In this document: piece by piece, positions 43,471 to 51,916 of the stretch
How positions within the stretch are numbered: position 1 is the first letter of the stretch
Layout of the letters: the number at the start of each line of letters is the position of its first letter
Origin: an uncultured Bacteroidales bacterium
Lineage (GTDB): Bacteria; Bacteroidota; Bacteroidia; Bacteroidales; Muribaculaceae
Reading direction: 5' to 3'
NCBI GenBank assembly: GCA_902768435.1
Contig: CACXLJ010000017.1
Location: 1 to 64,000 of the forward strand
Length of the DNA: 64,000 nucleotides
Position numbers and translations under genes: made by a program
Notes under the pieces: model-generated
The model's database searches: none
Told to the model about the DNA's origin: nothing
The model's input: only the letters and a program-made list of their open reading frames with translations

Positions 43471-44010
43471 TTATTTGTCTTTTTTGAGGGAGTCTTTCAT
43501 GCGGCGCCACAGCGAGCGGCCCATGCGCGCCTCGGGAACGCCTGGAATGGCATCGGTGCCGTAGAAGAGCAGATCGCTCACCTGGTCGCCCAACACACTA
43601 CGCACAGCGCCACGAGCGGCACGACGGCCCATGTGCTTCACATCGCTCACCACCTCGTCCTTCACCATGTCGCCTACATCGCTGAGCACACTGCCAGCAC
43701 CTCCAGCATCGGCAGGATTGCCGTAGATGTAGGCTTCGTCAGCTGAACCAGCAGGCACTGCGCCAGCAGGCTGCTGCGGCGATTGTTTGTAATAAGGCAC
43801 GAGCGAGGCCATGAGGGCGTTGAACTCGTTGCTGAGCCCATGCTGCATGAGTTGCATCTCAAAGGTGCCTTGATCGGGACAGGCAGCTGCCACCTGACGC
43901 ATACGCTCCACGAGAGCATCGACACGCGGTTGCTCGGTGGGGGGCACATCGTAGTAGGTGCTGAGAATATCGGTGCGGGTTGCTACCCAACGTTCTTTTT
44001 CGTTTTCCAT
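43471..44010 (-). CDS. Uncharacterised cytoplasmic protein
   Basis: A 179-residue protein from the ATG at 44010; an upstream GTG two codons away is possible. There is no signal peptide. An N-terminal helical part (TRTDILSTYYDVPPTEQPRVDALVERMRQVAAACPDQGTFEMQLMQ) is followed by a Pro/Ala/Gly linker and a C-terminal helical part rich in Arg and Lys (KHMGRRAARGAVRSVLGDQVSDLLFYG). No family is recognised. It has its own consensus promoter, which supports a real gene. Confidence 0.75.
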   Translation of the reverse strand: MENEKERWVATRTDILSTYYDVPPTEQPRVDALVERMRQVAAACPDQGTFEMQLMQHGLSNEFNALMASLVPYYKQSPQQPAGAVPAGSADEAYIYGNPADAGGAGSVLSDVGDMVKDEVVSDVKHMGRRAARGAVRSVLGDQVSDLLFYGTDAIPGVPEARMGRSLWRRMKDSLKKDK

Positions 44011-44043
44011 AATCACTACACATTAATTATATTATATATATTG

Positions 44044-44075
44044 CAAAGATAGAGAAACGATGGGTAAAAAGCAAA
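44044..44075 (-). promoter_or_regulatory. Promoter of the gene at 43471-44010
   Basis: On the minus strand, TTTG (44075-44072), a 20-bp spacer and TATCTTTG (44051-44044). It abuts the terminator of the previous gene. Confidence 0.65.
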
Positions 44076-44108
44076 TAAAAAAAGGCCCTTGCAAGAGCAA
44101 GAGCCTTT
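44074..44108 (-). terminator. Terminator of the cohesin-like protein gene
   Basis: On the minus strand aaaggctcttgc and gcaagggccttt pair and are followed by ttttttat. Confidence 0.8.
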
Positions 44109-44136
44109 AAGAGTTGTTGTCAAAATAAGTTTCTAC

Positions 44137-44886
44137 TTATTTGATAACTTTGCTTGCAGCCTTAGTGCCATCGGTGTAAGTAGTAACAACTACATTCACG
44201 CCGTCGAAGGGCTTGTTGCTCTCAACACCAGCGAGGTTGTAATACTTCACACCAGCAACAGCCTTAGCGTTGATGTCTTCAACACCAGTAACAACGGGTT
44301 CACCCTTAACAGTTACTGTTACAGTGTAAGGATCGAGGGGACCCCATTCATCAGCAGCCTTGTCGAGATCACGGCCAGAAACTACAGTGTGGGGGAATTG
44401 GATCTCATAAGTGCCAGGAGCAGCGTCTGCAGCTACTTGGATAGCGAATTTAATACAAGCAGCACCTTCTTGGGCACCAAACATCTTGCCTTCAGCGTTA
44501 GCGTCGAAAGCACCAATACGCAAGTCACAACCTTCAGGAGTAGCGAATGCTACGGCGAAAGCAGAGAAACCTTCATCCTCGTTTGCACCAAGGAAGCTGT
44601 CAGAAATCAACCAACCATCTTTTAAATTGGTAGCGTTACCAGTACCAAAAGCTTCCATCCTTGTGCACTGAGCGTGGCTCATAATGCCTTCGGGATAAAC
44701 CAAGTCAACCTGGAAGGTAGACATTGTGGGCTGTTCGGGGTTGTCCACTTTAAGGTCAACAATCACTTTTTCACCGGGGTCTGCTTCGAAAGGATCGATG
44801 TAAACCTTAGTGCTTGCGGGAACCTGAGCGATGGCAGAAACGCCAACCATAGCTGCAGCAGCGAAAAGTAAAGCTTTAATTTTCAT
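44137..44886 (-). CDS. Secreted protein with cohesin-like domain
   Basis: A 249-residue protein with a signal peptide (1-20, ends SAIA). Residues of about 25-193 have the form of a cohesin-type beta-sandwich: STKVYIDPFEADPGEKVIVDLKVDNPEQPTMSTFQVDLVYPEGI at the start and a strand-rich end with AADAAPGTYEIQF. The last 50 residues (VEDINAKAVAGVKYYNLAGVESNKPFDGVNVVVTTYTDGTKAASKVIK) resemble the C-terminal sorting-type domains of Bacteroidota. Since five proteins in the window carry dockerin-like repeats, it is a candidate partner. The assignment rests on pattern only. It has a strong promoter and terminator of its own. Confidence 0.7.
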   Translation of the reverse strand: MKIKALLFAAAAMVGVSAIAQVPASTKVYIDPFEADPGEKVIVDLKVDNPEQPTMSTFQVDLVYPEGIMSHAQCTRMEAFGTGNATNLKDGWLISDSFLGANEDEGFSAFAVAFATPEGCDLRIGAFDANAEGKMFGAQEGAACIKFAIQVAADAAPGTYEIQFPHTVVSGRDLDKAADEWGPLDPYTVTVTVKGEPVVTGVEDINAKAVAGVKYYNLAGVESNKPFDGVNVVVTTYTDGTKAASKVIK

Positions 44887-44947
44887 AGTTTGTTTTAATA
44901 ATTTAGTTTGGTTAATAAAAAATGTTTGTTTGTTACATTCTTACATG

Positions 44948-44978
44948 CAAATATACGCATAATTTCTTACCCAGCAAA
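44948..44978 (-). promoter_or_regulatory. Promoter of the cohesin-like protein gene
   Basis: On the minus strand, TTTG (44978-44975), a 19-bp spacer and TATATTTG (44955-44948), followed by a leader of about 55 bases. Confidence 0.75.
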
Positions 44979-45060
44979 AAAATCTTGAGAAAAATGCTGT
45001 TTTTTTCAAAAAAATATCACCAACTGCCATTTTTGCTCCATAAAATACGGTTTTTGGGGG

Positions 45061-45148
45061 TTTCAGCTCTCAGGTTTCAGACTCCAGTCGTCAGACTTCC
45101 GAGTTCTCCGAAACTGACTACTGACTACTCATAACTGATAACTGACTG
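45061..45148. repeat. 7-bp-period array (tttcagc/ctgacta)
   Basis: About twelve degenerate 7-bp units: tttcagc, tctcagg, tttcaga, ctccagt, cgtcaga in one half, then ctgacta, ctgacta, ctcataa, ctgataa, ctgactg. The second half uses the same words as the array at 4041-4103. Confidence 0.7.
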
Positions 45149-45151
45149 TCA

Positions 45152-45937
45152 TCAGTCGTTGAGCGAGCCACCCAGGTAGCAGCGCACCTCACCTATGGGC
45201 AGTTTGCCCACAAACATGAGCGGCACACGCGCCTCGCCAGTCGAGAGCCAGGTGTCGAGGTCGTCGCTCGACTTCTTGCGGCCATCCTGGGTGAAGCTGA
45301 ACTGCACATGGAAGGCGTTGTGCTTCGATCCGTCGCGCAGCTTGATGTTCTGTACACCTTTATAAGTAATAGTAAGGGTTTCCTTGGTCTTGCCGGAGAA
45401 AATGGTGGTGGTATAGGTCTTGCCCACAGGAATCTGCCCGAAATCGAGGTTGCGCAGCATGTAGAAGACCGAGAGCATGTCGTAGGCCTTGCCAGGCGAC
45501 TGCAAGGTGATATTGACTGTGGGTTTGTTCTTGCGATTGCGTGTGCAATGGCCCGTGGTCTTGCCGTCTGCATAGGAGAACTTGACCACATCGTGGGCAT
45601 AGTAGCTCTTCTCGTGGGTGAGTTTGTCATACCTGATGGGGGTGAAATCGGGGTTCATGGTCACCTTGAGGGTGTCGCGTACCTTATATATCTTCTCGGC
45701 CCAAGAACGGGTGCGTGCCACGAGCTGCGACGAGTAGTTGCCGTCGGCCATGCGTTTCACGGTGAGCTGCGCATTGCCGGCATGTTTCCAAATGAGTCCC
45801 CAGTGATAGACAATCTGGTAGTTGAGGGTCTCGGTAGTATAGGTGCGGGCCTGTGCGGCGGGCGCACAGAGCACAAGGAGCATCCATGCCGAAAGCAGCA
45901 TGGATGCCAATGATTTAAAAAGTGTTGTCTGTTTCAT
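45152..45937 (-). CDS. DUF3108-family periplasmic protein
   Basis: A 261-residue protein from the ATG at 45937 (MKQTTLFKSLASML..., signal ending AAQA). The DUF3108 pattern is clear: ETLNYQIVYHWGLIWKHAGNAQLTVKRMADGNYSSQLVARTRSWAEKIYKVRDTL, then KLTHEKSYYAHDVVKFSY and DMLSVFYMLRNLDFGQIPVGKTYTTTIFSGKTKETLTI. It is predicted to be a beta-rich lipocalin-like envelope protein of unknown role. Confidence 0.88.
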   Translation of the reverse strand: MKQTTLFKSLASMLLSAWMLLVLCAPAAQARTYTTETLNYQIVYHWGLIWKHAGNAQLTVKRMADGNYSSQLVARTRSWAEKIYKVRDTLKVTMNPDFTPIRYDKLTHEKSYYAHDVVKFSYADGKTTGHCTRNRKNKPTVNITLQSPGKAYDMLSVFYMLRNLDFGQIPVGKTYTTTIFSGKTKETLTITYKGVQNIKLRDGSKHNAFHVQFSFTQDGRKKSSDDLDTWLSTGEARVPLMFVGKLPIGEVRCYLGGSLND

Positions 45938-46008
45938 TTCTTTAAGCAATTTATGCTTTAGACTCCCCCCACCCTCAAAAGTTTAAACACCAGACAGAAG
46001 CAAACGCC

Positions 46009-46172
46009 GTGCTCCGCACTTAAAATTAAAATGCTACGCATTAAAATTACGAGATTAAAAATTATTACGGCTTTGCCGTTAAAAAAGCGCTGCCGTTTTT
46101 AGCGCGGCAGCGCATGAATTTTCAATTATTTAATTTTAGGGCGATAGCCCTGTAATTTTTAGCCCGCAGGGC
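46009..46172. repeat. Cluster of six mini-hairpins with AT-rich linkers
   Basis: Short hairpins in order: gtgctccgcac (46009-46019), atgctacgcat (46031-46041), acggctttgccgt (46067-46079), gcgctgcc...ggcagcgc (46087-46113), agggcgatagccct (46138-46151), gcccgcagggc (46162-46172). They are joined by linkers of the taaaatta or taattttta kind. It lies between the C69 dipeptidase and DUF3108 genes, both on the minus strand. The short open frames across it are artefacts. Confidence 0.8.
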
Positions 46173-46194
46173 GGCGATTATCCGGCAAAAGGGA

Positions 46195-47862
46195 TTATTT
46201 TTCGATTTCGCGAACTTTGAGGCGGTCGCCCGATTCCTTGACGATGGTGTTATAGTACTCCTGGGTGTAGCCGGGCCAGTTGGGCGAAACGGGCATGCCG
46301 TCGGCATTGCGTTCAAACTCGCCGTCCTTCTCCTTCTTGACATTGCCGTCGAGGTACTTCACAAAAAGGTAGGTGGCCAACTTCTGATAACGGTGCGTGG
46401 CATCCTGAGCGGTATTCACGCTGTAGTTGGTGAGATATTCCACTGCCTCGGCCTCGTTGGTAGCACACAGCTGCACGGCACGGGCATCAACCACGGGCTG
46501 GTTCTGTTCGAACTCGTCTTCAAGGCCTTTCTGCACTTTGCGAATGTCGCCAATCATGAGCGAGTAGCGATTGTAGGCCTGGTTAGCGATGAGGTTGTTG
46601 ACCCAGAAAGCGGCATCGAAGTCGAAGTTATAGAGGTCGGCCTTGCCCACGCGATAACTGTCGGGCACCTCGGTGATACAGCAATAGATGGGGACAAACA
46701 CGGCGGTGTTGGCATCGTCGACACCAAACCAGATGACGCCGCCCACTTGACGGGGAAGCCACGAACGCATCTGCGAGACGAAGACGAAGCCCGTCTGCTG
46801 CGTTGCGATGGCGCGTTCCTGGCAATAGGCCTCACCATCGACCTTGAAGTCCATGGGACGATAGCGGTAAGGCACGCCCCACCAGTTGGTGGCACCGGGA
46901 TCTTTGGTCATGTCGAAGGGAGTGCCCTCGAAGTGGTCGCGCATCATCTCCTGCAGGTCGCGCACCGAGAGTTTGCGGTCGGGTTTCACATAAAGGGGCA
47001 TCACCGTTGCGCCCTTCTTGCCGTTGATAAAGGGCAGATAGGCATCCATGCCAGCCTTGAAGCGGTTGAAATAAGACCACACGCGGGCATCGCAGCCGCG
47101 CAAGGTGTCGAAACTGCTGGGTGCATACACGGCCGAGAAGGCGAAGTCGGCGTCCTTGCCGTTGTAGAGACCCATTTTGCGTGCAAAGGAGATAACATCT
47201 TTGCTATAGAGGCAGTTCTGCTTGTCGTTGAGGGGGAACTTATAGATGCGCGACTGGTTGGCATGGCCAGCAATGCAGTCGTCGGGAATGCGGATAGCTA
47301 CCCACACGGCACCTTTTTCCTTGCCGCCCTTGCCCATCATCTCGAGCACCCAAATCTCGTTGGGGTCGCCAATGGAGAACGACTCGCCCTCGCTATTGTA
47401 ACCATATTTCTCTACGAGCGAAGTCATCACCTGAATGGCTTCGCGGGCAGTTTTGGAGCGCTGGAGGGCTACATAGATGAGGCTACCATAGTCCATGATG
47501 GCATCGGCAGTGGTGTCAGCGAGTTCTTCGCGACCGCCAAAGGTCGACTCGGCGATGGTCACCTGATGCTCGTTGATGTTGCCCACCACGGCATAGGTGT
47601 GAGCCACCTCGGGAATGTAGCCATGGAACTTGCCGGTGTCCCAGTCGCGAATTTCGCGCATTTCGCCGGGTTTATGGTCGGCTGCCGGCAAATATTGCAG
47701 GTCGCCATAGAGGGTGTGCGAGTCGGCTGCATAAGTGATGATGGTGCTGCCATCGGTCGAGGCATTCTTGCCCACGAGCAGGTTGGTACAAGCCCAAGTG
47801 TAGCTGGCGCCAAGAGTGGCTGTCATGGCTATCACGAGCGAAAGAAGTCGTTTGGTCTTCAT
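46195..47862 (-). CDS. C69-family dipeptidase
   Basis: A 555-residue secreted peptidase of the PepD family (Ntn-hydrolase fold). The signal peptide ends at Ala24, and Cys25 in WACTNLLVGKNASTDGSTIITYAADSH becomes the N-terminal nucleophile after cleavage. Other family parts are GNINEHQVTIAESTFGGREEL, GEAFS-type ESFSIGDPNEIWVLEMMGKG and VRIPDDCI-like IRIPDDCIAGHANQSRI. It probably cleaves dipeptides in the periplasm and would complement the secreted endopeptidases at 1.4-10 kb. It begins 15 bp after gldE. Confidence 0.93.
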   Translation of the reverse strand: MKTKRLLSLVIAMTATLGASYTWACTNLLVGKNASTDGSTIITYAADSHTLYGDLQYLPAADHKPGEMREIRDWDTGKFHGYIPEVAHTYAVVGNINEHQVTIAESTFGGREELADTTADAIMDYGSLIYVALQRSKTAREAIQVMTSLVEKYGYNSEGESFSIGDPNEIWVLEMMGKGGKEKGAVWVAIRIPDDCIAGHANQSRIYKFPLNDKQNCLYSKDVISFARKMGLYNGKDADFAFSAVYAPSSFDTLRGCDARVWSYFNRFKAGMDAYLPFINGKKGATVMPLYVKPDRKLSVRDLQEMMRDHFEGTPFDMTKDPGATNWWGVPYRYRPMDFKVDGEAYCQERAIATQQTGFVFVSQMRSWLPRQVGGVIWFGVDDANTAVFVPIYCCITEVPDSYRVGKADLYNFDFDAAFWVNNLIANQAYNRYSLMIGDIRKVQKGLEDEFEQNQPVVDARAVQLCATNEAEAVEYLTNYSVNTAQDATHRYQKLATYLFVKYLDGNVKKEKDGEFERNADGMPVSPNWPGYTQEYYNTIVKESGDRLKVREIEK

Positions 47863-47877
47863 AGTTAATTTCTTATT

Positions 47878-49248
47878 TTAATTGTTATTGTTATTATCGG
47901 GGTTTGTCATCACAAATTCAGGGTTGACCTCCACTTTCACCTTGGCTATGCGGTATTTCTTGACCTTGAGCACGGTGAAGGTGCATGGCTCGGTCTTGAG
48001 TTCTTCCTTCTCCTTGAGGAAGTCGCCCTTGAGGCTCAGGAGCAGTCCGGCGAGCGTCTCGGCATCGTCGAGATGATCGGCAAAGTTCTCCTCGTCGATG
48101 CAGGTGGCCTCGAAAAAGTCGTCGAGGGGCGTCTTGGCATCGAAGATATAGGTATTTTCGGCCACGCGGGTGAAGTATTTCTCCTCGGTATCGTACTCGT
48201 CGTCGATATCGCCCACAATTTCCTCGAGCACATCCTCGAGGGTGGCGATGCCCTGAGTGCAGCCGAACTCATCGACGATGATGGCCATGTGAATCTTCTT
48301 TTTGCGGAAATCCTCGAGCAGGTCATCAATCATGCGTGACTCGGGCACAAAATAGGCAGGCCGCATGAGCGATTGCCACTTGAAGGAGTCGTCCTTCTTG
48401 CCAATATAGGGCAGCAGATCCTTGGCATAGAGCACGCCCTTGATATTGTCGGGGCTCTCGTCATAGACGGGCATGCGCGAGTAGCCGCTCTCGACCACCG
48501 TCTTTACCACATCGTCGAAGCCCAGTTCAATGTCGATGTCAACCACATCGACACGCGGACGCATAATTTCAGACACCGTCTTGTCGCCAAAGGTGAGAAT
48601 GCCGCGCAGCATCTGCTTCTCATCGGTGCTCTTCAGGTCGCTTGCCTCGAGGGCGCGCGAGAGGTCCTCGACCGAAATGTCATCGGCCTTCTTCGACACA
48701 GCCTTACGAACGATATAGGTGCTCTTCACCACCAGTTTCGAGATGGGCGAGAACAACACCACCATGGCGCTGAGCAGGGGCTGGGTGAACTGGGCAAAAC
48801 GCACATTGTTGCTGTTGGCATAGAGCTTGGGAAGCACCTCGCCAAAGAGCAAGATGAGGAATGTGAGGATGACCGTGAGCAGCACAAAATCGAGCACAGG
48901 GTTGTTAATGGTCATCATCTGGTTGAGCGCGAAGGCAAGCACCACAACAATCATCACATTCACCAGGTTGTTGCCAATGAGAATGGTGGCGAGCAGTTTT
49001 TCGGGATTCTTGAGCAGAGCCTCGATGCGCTCGCGCTTATTGTCGTCGGGAATCGACTCGATGTCGTCTTGTGATAGCGAAAAATAGGCAATCTCGGCAC
49101 CCGAGAAGAATGACGAGAAAAAGAGTCCTATAATGGCTATGATGATGGCTATGATAGAGCCCGCGGTGGGCAAATTAAACACTATTGCCGGAGCTGAAGA
49201 TGCTGCGCAGAGCAAACCGGAGAAACACGATAAAGGGTCAGGGTCCAA
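47878..49248 (-). CDS. gldE: GldE-like CNNM/CBS-domain membrane protein
   Basis: A 456-residue protein of the HlyC/CorC family, Bacteroidota GldE branch. It has three to four N-terminal membrane helices of the CNNM (DUF21) domain with FFSGAEIAYFSLSQDDIESIPDDNKRERIEALLKNPEKLLATILIGNNLVN, and two CBS domains (about 210-335, containing MRPRVDVVDIDIELGFDDVVKTVVESGYSRMPVY). A CorC_HlyC transporter-associated domain closes it. GldE is needed for gliding in flavobacteria; in non-gliding Bacteroidales the role is unclear and may concern ion balance or lipoprotein transport. The C-terminal run of Asn residues is low complexity. Confidence 0.9.
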   Translation of the reverse strand: MDPDPLSCFSGLLCAASSAPAIVFNLPTAGSIIAIIIAIIGLFFSSFFSGAEIAYFSLSQDDIESIPDDNKRERIEALLKNPEKLLATILIGNNLVNVMIVVVLAFALNQMMTINNPVLDFVLLTVILTFLILLFGEVLPKLYANSNNVRFAQFTQPLLSAMVVLFSPISKLVVKSTYIVRKAVSKKADDISVEDLSRALEASDLKSTDEKQMLRGILTFGDKTVSEIMRPRVDVVDIDIELGFDDVVKTVVESGYSRMPVYDESPDNIKGVLYAKDLLPYIGKKDDSFKWQSLMRPAYFVPESRMIDDLLEDFRKKKIHMAIIVDEFGCTQGIATLEDVLEEIVGDIDDEYDTEEKYFTRVAENTYIFDAKTPLDDFFEATCIDEENFADHLDDAETLAGLLLSLKGDFLKEKEELKTEPCTFTVLKVKKYRIAKVKVEVNPEFVMTNPDNNNNN

Positions 49249-49442
49249 AATAGTTTCAATTTAGTTACACAATCATGCCCTACATGGCATGGGCGCCAAA
49301 ACAGGGAAGAAAGTCACCTTTGCGTTGACTTCACTGCAAAGTTAATACTTATTTTAGAGTTTTGCAAGAGGTAATGCGTGTTGAGGCACTTCGAAGTTAT
49401 TAACAACCTGAAAATGAAACGATGTTAAGGGCAATACAAGGC

Positions 49443-50708
49443 TCAGTCGCCCACAATGTCGACACCATTGCGCTCGGCCTCGCGCCTGTAAAGCGCATGA
49501 CGGTTCACAGCCGTGCGAGTCTGCATGTTGCGATAGTAAGGACGCAGTATCAGGCCCTCGGTCACACATGCCAGCACAAAGTAAACACCCGAAAGCAGCC
49601 ACAGCATCTTCAGGTGATGAGCCACATCGGCAATCGTGGCGCCATCGCTCTGAATGAGCACATAGGCATTCGACATCCATGTCGACGGCAAGCAACCTGC
49701 CACCGTTTTCCACAATGGGCTCATCTGGTGGCTGGGCCACGACACACCCGTCAGGAACACGAAAATCACCGAAGTGAAAGCCAAGACAAGGAATACCGAT
49801 TCACGCTCGCGGATGATGAACATGATTGACTGTGCCATGAACGATACCGACAGAATGAAAGGTACCGCCAACTCCAATATGCTCAGCAGCGACGCATGGT
49901 GCGGGAAGCTGAAGAACATGGGCGCAAAATACATCACATAGATGACCGGCAAGATGTACATCAGCTGGTAACTCATTGTTTTTCCCAGTATGGTAGAGGG
50001 CACCGAAGCAGGCACCTCCTTGGGGTCATAGCCCAAATTGTGCACACGGCGCTCGAAACTGCCGCCATGCAGCATGCCCACACCCAGCAGCATACTTTGC
50101 TGCACCACCAGCGGGAACACGAAGAGCAGCACTGCCGATGCGATACCCGCGGCGACATTACCGAGCGGAACCTCGCGGTTCTCCACAATCGAGCCCCTGT
50201 TATAAATCACAGGCGCCACAGCCGCCGCCTGTTTCTTGGCAGCCATCGCCTGCGTCACATTGGTCACCGACAAGAGCAAAGCCTTGTAGCGCAGCATCAC
50301 ACTCATGTCGCAATACACATCGAGATGCGCCTGCTCGCCACGGTTGGTGCACTTAGAAAAGTCTGACGGAATGCTCACAAAACCGTAGATATCCTTCTCA
50401 TGCATCATGCGCTCGGCCTCCTGCATGTTGGCGGCATAAGCTACCACCCTCACATCGGGAGTGGCATTCAGGTCACGCACCAGCTTTCGGGTTTCCTGTG
50501 AGCGGCAGTTGTCGATCACGGCTATGTTCACATCGTGAACCGTCTCGGGATTATAGATGAGCGAGTAGAGCAACGGATAAACGGCGCACAGCACAAAGAA
50601 GAACACCACAACGCCCACATCGGCAATCACCAGACGGTTTTCGCGTCTGAAGACCCTGATGATATCAACGATGGGCTTGAACAATATGTGATTCAGGTTC
50701 AATTTCAT
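49443..50708 (-). CDS. ABC-2 type permease, second of the pair
   Basis: A 421-residue membrane protein: one N-terminal helix (about 27-53), a large extracytoplasmic domain (about 54-180) and five C-terminal helices, with the ABC-2 family features PSTILGKTMSYQLMYILPVIYVMYF and FLTGVSWPSHQMSPLWKTVAGCLPSTWMSNAYVLIQSDGA. It begins 12 bp after the other permease. Together with HlyD and TolC upstream they resemble YbhGFSR-type exporters, but no ATP-binding protein gene is in this cluster. Confidence 0.88.
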   Translation of the reverse strand: MKLNLNHILFKPIVDIIRVFRRENRLVIADVGVVVFFFVLCAVYPLLYSLIYNPETVHDVNIAVIDNCRSQETRKLVRDLNATPDVRVVAYAANMQEAERMMHEKDIYGFVSIPSDFSKCTNRGEQAHLDVYCDMSVMLRYKALLLSVTNVTQAMAAKKQAAAVAPVIYNRGSIVENREVPLGNVAAGIASAVLLFVFPLVVQQSMLLGVGMLHGGSFERRVHNLGYDPKEVPASVPSTILGKTMSYQLMYILPVIYVMYFAPMFFSFPHHASLLSILELAVPFILSVSFMAQSIMFIIRERESVFLVLAFTSVIFVFLTGVSWPSHQMSPLWKTVAGCLPSTWMSNAYVLIQSDGATIADVAHHLKMLWLLSGVYFVLACVTEGLILRPYYRNMQTRTAVNRHALYRREAERNGVDIVGD

Positions 50709-50720
50709 TTCAGCATAGCA

Positions 50721-51887
50721 TCATGGCAGGTAAACCGGGTTCTTGCACACATTCTTGAGTCGCCACACCATGAACATGGGCAGCACAATGAACACGACAA
50801 GTGCCACATAATAATATCTTGAGTAGTAAATGGGTATCCCGTTCAATGCCTGGTCAATCGAGAGCAGGAAGTAGTACTTTATGGGCACCAGGAATCCGAT
50901 GGTCTCAACCCATGGATACATCGCCTCTTGAGGCAACGAGAATCCGCAGAACGAGAACGACAGCATGCCAAACAGGGTGCACAGCGTGCTACCATAGCGG
51001 AAGTGAGGCGCCACGCACATCATGAGCACGGCAAAACCCTGGTTTGCCATCACAAACAGCATCATGGCCACCAGCATGTGCCAAGGCGGGCAGTTGAGCG
51101 GCAATCCAGCATGGCAATACATAAGCCATTGCACGGCCCACCCTACCGCAGTGAAAACGATGGTCTGAGGCACCAGTTTGCCCGACAGCGCCAGCGTGAT
51201 GCTGCCACCGCCCACACGCAGCCACTGCTTGCACAGGCCCGTCTTCAACTCCACACCTATCGAGAACGCCGTCACGAGCATCACAAAGAGCGCTAAGAAA
51301 CAAGGCACAAACGAGAGGCTCAGGTAGTAATTATAATTTATGTAGGGATTGCCGCGCATGTGATAGTGCGCCTCATAGGGCAATATGGCGGCCTGCATTT
51401 CCTCCTTGGGCATGCCCACCGTGCGCAACGCCGTCTGCACGATGCCGCCAGTGGTGAGCAGCGATATGGTCTTGAAGCCCTTGAAGGTCATTGAACCTGT
51501 GGGGAAATAGGCATAATTCACATAGTAGCTTACAACCGGTTGGCGCCCGCCCAAGGCGTCGTCCGAGAAGTGATCAGGAATCAAGAAGAAACCCATCACT
51601 TCGCCACGCTTCACCGCCTTCTTGGCCTCGGCAAAATTGCTGAAGTGGTATTTCACATCCACTTGCTCAAAGGCATTCAGGTTGCGGTAAATGCGTCGCG
51701 ATATGTCGCTGTTGTCATAGTCAACAATGCCCACCGGCACATTGCGCAGTCCACCCTGGTCCATGAGGTTAAGCAGGAACCATGCCGAGAACAGCGGTAC
51801 TATCACCATCATGATGAAGTACATGGGGCGGCGCACCAGTTGCACGCAGCCTCGCTTGTACGACTCTATGAGATAGCGTTTGAGCAT
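50721..51887 (-). CDS. ABC-2 type permease, first of the pair
   Basis: A 388-residue permease with the same topology as its neighbour: an N-terminal helix (MYFIMMVIVPLFSAWFLLNLMDQGGLRNVPVGIVDYDNSDISR), a periplasmic domain and five C-terminal helices (LFGMLSFSFCGFSLPQEAMYPWVETIGFLVPIKYYFLLSIDQALNG is typical). The two permeases are diverged homologues and could form a heterodimer. It follows the HlyD gene by 29 bp. Confidence 0.88.
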   Translation of the reverse strand: MLKRYLIESYKRGCVQLVRRPMYFIMMVIVPLFSAWFLLNLMDQGGLRNVPVGIVDYDNSDISRRIYRNLNAFEQVDVKYHFSNFAEAKKAVKRGEVMGFFLIPDHFSDDALGGRQPVVSYYVNYAYFPTGSMTFKGFKTISLLTTGGIVQTALRTVGMPKEEMQAAILPYEAHYHMRGNPYINYNYYLSLSFVPCFLALFVMLVTAFSIGVELKTGLCKQWLRVGGGSITLALSGKLVPQTIVFTAVGWAVQWLMYCHAGLPLNCPPWHMLVAMMLFVMANQGFAVLMMCVAPHFRYGSTLCTLFGMLSFSFCGFSLPQEAMYPWVETIGFLVPIKYYFLLSIDQALNGIPIYYSRYYYVALVVFIVLPMFMVWRLKNVCKNPVYLP

Positions 51888-51916
51888 ATATTAACTCCAG
51901 CAATCAAGTGATTATG

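Noticed and set aside
46009..46172. CRISPR-like array
   Set aside because: The hairpins differ in sequence and spacing and there is no constant repeat. No cas gene or other CRISPR array is seen in the window.
46393..47868. 491-codon plus-strand open frame
   Set aside because: It is antisense to the C69 dipeptidase gene, and its composition is that of a shadow frame.
49249..49442. Possible sigma-54 or structured element before gldE
   Set aside because: Only a TAACTTTG -7 element (49344-49337) was found. The catggcatggg and gcgcc stretches have no TGGC-N-TTGC spacing.
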